DNA from: Thermodesulfovibrionales bacterium
GTDB lineage: Bacteria > Nitrospirota > Thermodesulfovibrionia > Thermodesulfovibrionales > SM23-35
Direction: 5' to 3'
NCBI GenBank assembly: GCA_020053565.1
Contig: JAGVMY010000172.1
Span: 1-19,115, forward strand
DNA: 19,115 nt
Shown: in pieces, positions 15,236 to 19,115 of the stretch
Position numbering within the stretch: position 1 is the first letter of the stretch
Layout of the letters: every line of letters begins with the position of its first letter
The notes under the pieces: generated by a model
Database searches by the model: none
Seen by the model: the letters and a program-made list of their open reading frames with translations, nothing else
What the model was told of the DNA's origin: nothing
Position numbers and translations under genes: made by a program

Positions 15236-15265
15236 AAAATAATTTACCCCTTCCCTTTCTCAACA

Positions 15266-15294
15266 ATTATACATTGAAAGCCATATTTTAGCAA
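15266..15294 (-). promoter_or_regulatory. Promoter of the Ntn hydrolase / MazF cassette
   Basis: On the minus strand there is TTGCTA (15289-15294), 17 bases of spacer, and a perfect TATAAT (15266-15271). The leader to the ATG at 15235 would be about 24 bases. This gives the three-gene cassette its own promoter; no obvious palindromic operator overlaps it. Confidence 0.6.
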
Positions 15295-15485
15295 AGTCTG
15301 TCATCCGTTTCTTTCAGGAAGAAATCAATATGGGCAAGAAAATTATTAAAATACCACTTTCTATGTGTAGTTTCCACTAAGCCCGATATAAGCAGATTTA
15401 TTTATTACAAGAAAAAAGGCTGACAAAAAGTGACATTATTAAATGAGGATTTTAATCCTCCCCACCCTCGCTTGCCACTAAAAAA

Positions 15486-15532
15486 GCAGAAGAGCTGAAG
15501 CGCAGAAGTTCATAAGCAATGAGTTCAAAAGT
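15486..15532 (+). repeat. Left direct repeat flanking the VapBC-like module
   Basis: The 47 bases read GCAGAAGAGCTGAAGCGCAGAAG, an 8-base insert TTCATAAG, then CAATGAGTTCAAAAGT. Apart from the insert this equals 16311-16349. The two copies are in the same orientation, about 825 bases apart, one on each side of the antitoxin-toxin pair. Confidence 0.85.
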
Positions 15533-15641
15533 GCCATAGTGCTGAAGGACAAAAAGTCAGAAGCAAACATTAGCATATTAATATAAAAGGCAAACATATA
15601 AGGCAGAAGGGCAGATTTTAAAAACCGCTGCAGCTTCGGTT

Positions 15642-15674
15642 ATCGATAATGTTATAATAATACAAATAATCGAT
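15642..15674 (+). promoter_or_regulatory. Promoter/operator of the VapBC-like pair
   Basis: A TATAAT -10 box (15653-15658) sits between two ATCGAT boxes (15642-15647 and 15669-15674), 27 bases apart. These may be binding sites for the AbrB-type antitoxin, which usually autoregulates. The -35 region is poor, so strong activity without an activator is uncertain. Confidence 0.4.
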
Positions 15675-15691
15675 CGATGGAGGTTTAAAAT

Positions 15692-15898
15692 ATGAAAACT
15701 GTAACTGTTTCTCCAAAATACCAGGTTGTGATTCCCAGAGAACTAAGGGATTCATTACAAATAAAACCGGGTGAAAAAGTGCAGGTATTGCAGTATGAAA
15801 ACCGCTTGGAACTGATTCCTGTTAGAAGCATAAAAAAAATGAGGGGTTTTCTTAAAGGGATAGACACAACAGTTAAGCGTGAAAAGGACAGGGTATGA
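15692..15898 (+). CDS. vapB: AbrB/MazE-type (VapB) antitoxin
   Basis: This 68-residue protein has a swapped-hairpin SpoVT/AbrB DNA-binding domain at residues 2-45 (VSPKYQVVIPRELRDSLQI, then KPGEKVQVL) followed by a short basic tail that would wrap the toxin. It neutralises the adjacent PIN toxin and probably represses the operon. The ATG has a good ribosome site, GGAGGT, 8 bases upstream. Its stop overlaps the toxin start as ATGA. The whole module lies between direct repeats. Confidence 0.9.
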   Translation: MKTVTVSPKYQVVIPRELRDSLQIKPGEKVQVLQYENRLELIPVRSIKKMRGFLKGIDTTVKREKDRV

Positions 15899-16269
15899 AT
15901 CTGGTAGATTCCTGCGGGTGGCTTGAGTATTTTGCTGATGGTCCAAATACAAAATTTTTTGCAGCTCCACTTGAGGATATCGGTAATCTTATTGTTCCTA
16001 CAATTTGTATTCTGGAAGTATTCAAAAGAATCCTTCAACAGCGAGGAGAGGATGCGGCATTGCAGGCAGTTGCAATAATGCAGCAAGGGCACATAGTAGA
16101 ATTAAGTACTTCTATAGCCTTAGCTGCTGCAAAGTCGAGTTTCAAATTCGATCTGCCGCTTGCTGATGGTGTTATATTAGCGACCGCTCAAATGTATAAT
16201 GCAATCATCTGGACACAAGATGCTGATTTTAAAGATTTAGAAGGCGTAAAGTATATAGAAAAGCGGTAA
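15895..16269 (+). CDS. vapC: PIN-domain ribonuclease toxin (VapC-like)
   Basis: The 124-residue PIN protein carries the acidic metal-binding residues expected of VapC: Asp5 (MNLVDSCGWLEY), Glu41 (ILEVFKR), Asp91 (LPLADGVILATAQ) and Asp109/Asp111 near the end (TQDADF). VapC toxins are Mg-dependent ribonucleases that cut tRNA or rRNA when the antitoxin is lost. It overlaps the antitoxin by 4 bases and is translated by coupling; no separate ribosome site is seen. It appears intact. Confidence 0.9.
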   Translation: MNLVDSCGWLEYFADGPNTKFFAAPLEDIGNLIVPTICILEVFKRILQQRGEDAALQAVAIMQQGHIVELSTSIALAAAKSSFKFDLPLADGVILATAQMYNAIIWTQDADFKDLEGVKYIEKR

Positions 16270-16310
16270 CAACCATACTCAAAATTATCATAAGCTTATC
16301 CAACAAAATG

Positions 16311-16349
16311 GCAGAAGAGCTGAAGCGCAGAAGCAATGAGTTCAAAAGT
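16311..16349 (+). repeat. Right direct repeat flanking the VapBC-like module
   Basis: These 39 bases match the left copy at 15486-15532 except for an 8-base deletion. They begin 41 bases after the vapC stop, and are followed at 16361-16395 by a degenerate run (TCTTGCATC, TGTATCTTGTATCGTG) that reaches the end of the convergent membrane-protein gene. Confidence 0.85.
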
Positions 16350-16377
16350 CATAAAATATCGTGTCGCGAATCTTGCA

Positions 16378-17355
16378 TCATGTATCTTGTATCGTGTTTT
16401 CTTTTTGCGGAGTGGCTTGGGGTATGGAACTTTCCGCAACAGGCACACTGAATATTTCCGTAGAATAGTAATAGGTAAATAGAATTGCGATGATCACCAA
16501 TCCAACATAGGTTTGTATAGCATAAGAGATGAGATGAAACGGGAAAGAAAGGATTGTGCCGATAACAGGTATAAGCTCGAACGGAGACCTGAAGAGAATC
16601 AGGAGAAAACTGATGAACACATATCCTCCGAAAAGCATCGCATAGAGCCAGAGTGCATTCGGGTGTCTCATTAAATAATTTATGGCCTCTCTGAGGGATT
16701 TCACAGGGCCAATGTCTTTAAAGAAAAGGGCAGCAATTCCATATAAGGTTATTGAGAGGATTCCGAGAATAAAGGTGAGGGCAAGTATTATTAAGATGAG
16801 CGAAAAAAAAGTACCAAGAAAGAGGGCAAGTGTAGAGTCCTGAGTCTTTGCAAATGATACCAGTGCAGCGATACCCCCTCCCAAGATGCCGAGAATAAAT
16901 GCAGCTAATATCAATATAATACCTATCACTGAAGTAAAACCAAACAGTCGGATAAAAAGCCTTTTTGCCTCATGGAAAAATGTGCGCATGCTGAATTTCA
17001 TGGTCATATCCTGGAGTGCTCTTCCAATAACACCAACAGAACCTCCAAACACATACATACCGAATGATGCTGCCATGATGATATAGAGCAGAAGGCTTGT
17101 GATCACTATTAAGACAAGGCCGAAATATCTTGATACAATTTGAGAGGGATCGCGAAAGACCCTCAAAAGGTCTTTTATTTCTATGAGACCGGTAAGGTCA
17201 ATGCCGAAAATGATGAATGCGACCGCAAGTGGTATGCCGACAATGATGAAGAAACCAAGGAAGCTTATGATCATCATTCCGAGCTGGACGAGGACAAGCT
17301 GCCAATTCCTGTGAATTACTCTGAATCCATTCTTGATCGCATCGATGTAACTCAT
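16378..17355 (-). CDS. Polytopic membrane protein of unknown function
   Basis: The 325-residue protein has about six long hydrophobic segments (roughly 21-50, 78-105, 138-172, 180-212, 236-256 and 280-303) joined by short loops, and a polar C-terminal tail rich in Pro, Gln and Thr. An amphipathic N-terminus, MSYIDAIKNGFRVIHRNW, resembles proteins of the DUF4013/DUF7847 or GDPD membrane-domain type, in which two similar halves are repeated; this is a loose likeness. No catalytic residues are apparent. It is divergent from yajC. The ATG has no strong ribosome site (GAAG only), so expression may be low. Confidence 0.75.
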   Translation of the reverse strand: MSYIDAIKNGFRVIHRNWQLVLVQLGMMIISFLGFFIIVGIPLAVAFIIFGIDLTGLIEIKDLLRVFRDPSQIVSRYFGLVLIVITSLLLYIIMAASFGMYVFGGSVGVIGRALQDMTMKFSMRTFFHEAKRLFIRLFGFTSVIGIILILAAFILGILGGGIAALVSFAKTQDSTLALFLGTFFSLILIILALTFILGILSITLYGIAALFFKDIGPVKSLREAINYLMRHPNALWLYAMLFGGYVFISFLLILFRSPFELIPVIGTILSFPFHLISYAIQTYVGLVIIAILFTYYYSTEIFSVPVAESSIPQATPQKENTIQDT

Positions 17356-17411
17356 CTTCGTAGTATTTTAAGACAAATGAACCAGTACACGCAAAAAGAA
17401 AATAGAGGTGG

Positions 17412-17440
17412 TTGATAAAAAATATATAAATAGTTATATT
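17412..17440 (+). promoter_or_regulatory. Promoter of yajC-secD
   Basis: TTGATA (17412-17417) and TATATT (17435-17440) are 17 bases apart, followed by a GGAGGT ribosome site before the yajC ATG. Transcription would begin near 17447. Confidence 0.6.
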
Positions 17441-17465
17441 ATCTGAAATTTTCTGGAGGTGACAG

Positions 17466-17789
17466 ATGTTCATAGATATTGCATATGCAATGGGTCCAAG
17501 CCCGCAGGGAAACACGGGAGGAATGATTGGAAGCCTTATTCCCCTTGTTCTTATATTTGTTATTTTCTATTTCTTGCTTATCAGGCCTCAGCAGAAGCGG
17601 TCGAAGGAGCACAAGAAAATGTTAGAGGATATTAAGAAGGGAGATAAAGTGATCACGTCAGGTGGCGTGTACGGTGTGATCGAGGCTGTTGGTACGAAAA
17701 CGGTTACCGTCAAGATCTCTGAAAATGTGAAGGTAAAACTTGGAAAGGCATTTATTGCTGCACTCAGACCACCTTCAGATGAAGACTGA
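17466..17789 (+). CDS. yajC: Preprotein translocase subunit YajC
   Basis: The 107-residue protein has one membrane helix (about 22-40, SLIPLVLIFVIFYFLLI) followed by the diagnostic RPQQKRSKEHKKM and a cytoplasmic domain KGDKVITSGGVYGVIEAV, all standard for YajC. It associates with SecDF at the SecYEG translocon and with YidC. The ATG has GGAGGTGACAG in front. secD follows 124 bases downstream on the same strand, the usual gene order. Confidence 0.96.
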   Translation: MFIDIAYAMGPSPQGNTGGMIGSLIPLVLIFVIFYFLLIRPQQKRSKEHKKMLEDIKKGDKVITSGGVYGVIEAVGTKTVTVKISENVKVKLGKAFIAALRPPSDED

Positions 17790-17913
17790 CTCTGATGCAA
17801 AAATTCTAATATCGAAATTCGAGATAAAATCAAAGCATCAATCCAGTATTAGTTTTGATAGAGTGAATGTTTAGGATTTTGGTTTCAGGATTTCAATTAT
17901 TGGTGGAGGTTTA
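17790..17913. other. yajC-secD spacer with short A/T-rich repeat-like units
   Basis: The spacer holds ATATCGAAATTCGAGATA (about 17810-17827), a near-palindrome, then AGGATTTTGGTTTCAGGATTT, which is made of degenerate repeats. No gene or clear terminator is seen. A ribosome site (GGTGGAGGT) at the right end serves secD. Confidence 0.4.
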
Positions 17914-19115
17914 ATGAAGAAAAAGATTCTCTGGAGGTTCATCCTCATAAGTGTGACAGTCCTTCTCACAATTGTCTTTTTCCTACCTAATACCCCTGTC
18001 TTTAAGTATATGCCTGAATGGTGGAAGAAGAACATGCCTAATAAAGGCATCGTACTCGGACTTGACCTTCAAGGAGGGGTGCACCTTGTATTTGAAGTTG
18101 AAGGAGATAAGGCTGTTGAGATCACAACAGAAAGATATGCATCAACATTAAAAGACATACTTATAAAAAGAAAGTTAATGGCTGATGTGAGTAAAGATGG
18201 ATTTACTATTGTGGTAAGCCCATCAACTCCTGAGATAAGAAAAGTGGTCGAAGAAAATTATCCCACACTTGCACCGATTGAAACAGAAAAAAGGCTTGTA
18301 TACAGGATCTCTGAGAGAGATTCACAGAGGATAAAAGACATTACTGCTGACCAGGCACTCGAGACAATTCGTAACAGAATAGACCAGTTTGGAGTTTCAG
18401 AGCCAACTATACACAGGCAGGGCGAAAATGAGATTGTTGTCCAGCTTCCTGGAGTTAAAGACCCAAAGAGAGCTATTGACCTTATTGGAAAGACTGCCCA
18501 GCTTGAATTCAAGCTTGTGGATGATGAGGCCAAGATAGCAGCAGAGCTTCCTCAGTCAATATTGCCAAGTGAGGAGGAGAATCTTCTCAAACAATTTGCA
18601 GGAAAAATCCCTGAGGGCGATGAGATACTTTTTGAAAAGAAGGTGAATAGAGAAACGGGCGTTATAAGAAAGATACCCCTTCTCCTCAAAAAACAGACTG
18701 CCCTTACAGGAGACCTCCTGAGTGAGGCACGGGTGAATCTTGACTCAAGGTTCAATGAACCTTATGTCTCGGTATCATTTAACGCTGCAGGTGCAAAAAT
18801 CTTTGAAGAGATAACAGGGGCAAATGTGAAAAAGAGGCTTGCAATTATACTCGACAATACTATTTATTCAGCTCCAGTGATACAGGAAAGGATATCAGGA
18901 GGAAATGCCCAGATAACGGGAAGTTTTTCGATGGATGAAGCAAAAGACCTCAGTATTGTGTTAAGGGCTGGTGCACTTCCTGCACCGATGAAAATGCTCC
19001 AGAATGTGACTGTAGGGCCATCGCTGGGAACTGACTCTATCGAGGCAGGCAAGCTGGCAGGTATTATAGGAACATTTCTTGTTGTACTATTCATGATAGT
19101 CTATTATAAATTCTC
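17914..19115 (+). CDS. secD: Protein translocase subunit SecD (5' part, cut by the window end)
   Basis: The first 400 codons of SecD are present and open to the edge. The N-terminal membrane helix is at about residues 8-25; LGLDLQGG at about 48-55 starts the P1 periplasmic domain; NRIDQFGVSEP and VQLPGV follow; and VGPSLGTDSIEAG introduces the next membrane helix, where the window stops. The C-terminal membrane bundle is missing. SecD, with SecF, uses the proton motive force to pull exported proteins through the translocon. The ATG at 17914 follows GGTGGAGGT at a spacing of about 4 bases. secF would be expected just beyond the edge. Confidence 0.95.
   Translation, partial: MKKKILWRFILISVTVLLTIVFFLPNTPVFKYMPEWWKKNMPNKGIVLGLDLQGGVHLVFEVEGDKAVEITTERYASTLKDILIKRKLMADVSKDGFTIVVSPSTPEIRKVVEENYPTLAPIETEKRLVYRISERDSQRIKDITADQALETIRNRIDQFGVSEPTIHRQGENEIVVQLPGVKDPKRAIDLIGKTAQLEFKLVDDEAKIAAELPQSILPSEEENLLKQFAGKIPEGDEILFEKKVNRETGVIRKIPLLLKKQTALTGDLLSEARVNLDSRFNEPYVSVSFNAAGAKIFEEITGANVKKRLAIILDNTIYSAPVIQERISGGNAQITGSFSMDEAKDLSIVLRAGALPAPMKMLQNVTVGPSLGTDSIEAGKLAGIIGTFLVVLFMIVYYKF

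Larger units (their letters stand above)
15236..15691. other. 456-bp intergenic region with degenerate GCAGAAG repeats
   Basis: No gene is seen. The left end holds the promoter of the minus-strand cassette. From about 15480 to 15620 short degenerate units (GCAGAAG, GCTGAAG, GTCAGAAGC) recur, including the left copy of the direct repeat that flanks the vapBC-like pair. The right end holds the promoter-operator of that pair. Confidence 0.6.

Noticed and set aside
15480..15620. CRISPR array
   Set aside because: The GCAGAAG-type units are short, uneven and without regular spacers.

Overview
The window reads as a chromosomal piece of a diderm, anaerobic, mid-to-low-GC bacterium. A LolC/E-LolD lipoprotein sorting system implies an outer membrane. 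Radical-SAM and Fe-S proteins and a YedF selenium-metabolism protein suggest anaerobiosis. The gene mix (exported Fe-S aldo/keto reductase followed by a DUF6599-like exported protein, several small toxin-antitoxin modules) resembles Nitrospirota or Desulfobacterota-type genomes. That placement is an inference from gene content, not a phylogenetic result.

Layout. 1-320: non-coding; the first 88 bases exactly duplicate an internal piece of the lolC-like gene 1.8 kb away. 321-4371 (minus): a compact operon lysS > lolC/E > lolD > yedF behind a near-consensus sigma70 promoter at 4432-4461. 4612-6648: a PflX-like radical SAM gene (plus), with a metallophosphoesterase and a MarC-family membrane protein convergent to it. 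6726-7010: a small zinc-ribbon gene split by one in-frame TGA exactly where a zinc-ligand cysteine is expected. 7057-7552 (minus): an orphan HicB antitoxin with a possible hicA relic upstream. 7649-9786 (plus): a Tat-exported aldo/keto reductase with two C-terminal cysteine clusters and a secreted DUF6599-like protein. 9794-9862: a transposase C-terminal relic. 9858-12605 (minus): DEAD-box RNA helicase and nitronate-monooxygenase-like flavoprotein. 12896-13687 (plus): inositol-monophosphatase-family enzyme, apparently leaderless. 13809-15235 (minus): a three-gene overlapping cassette of a proteasome-fold Ntn hydrolase, an unknown acidic 101-residue protein and a MazF/PemK toxin, with its own promoter. 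15236-16377: a VapBC-type module flanked by direct repeats. 16378-17355 (minus): polytopic membrane protein. 17466 to the end (plus): yajC and the start of secD, cut by the window edge.

The core genes (lysS, lol, yajC-secD, helicase) serve translation and the cell envelope. The accessory content between about 6.7 and 16.4 kb is small toxin-antitoxin modules and relics. The two most interesting items are the Ntn hydrolase/unknown/MazF cassette, which could be a toxin-antitoxin system carrying its own protease, and the TGA-containing zinc-ribbon gene, which is either a selenoprotein candidate or a point-mutated pseudogene. Its hairpin 11 nt after the TGA and the presence of yedF keep the selenoprotein reading open.
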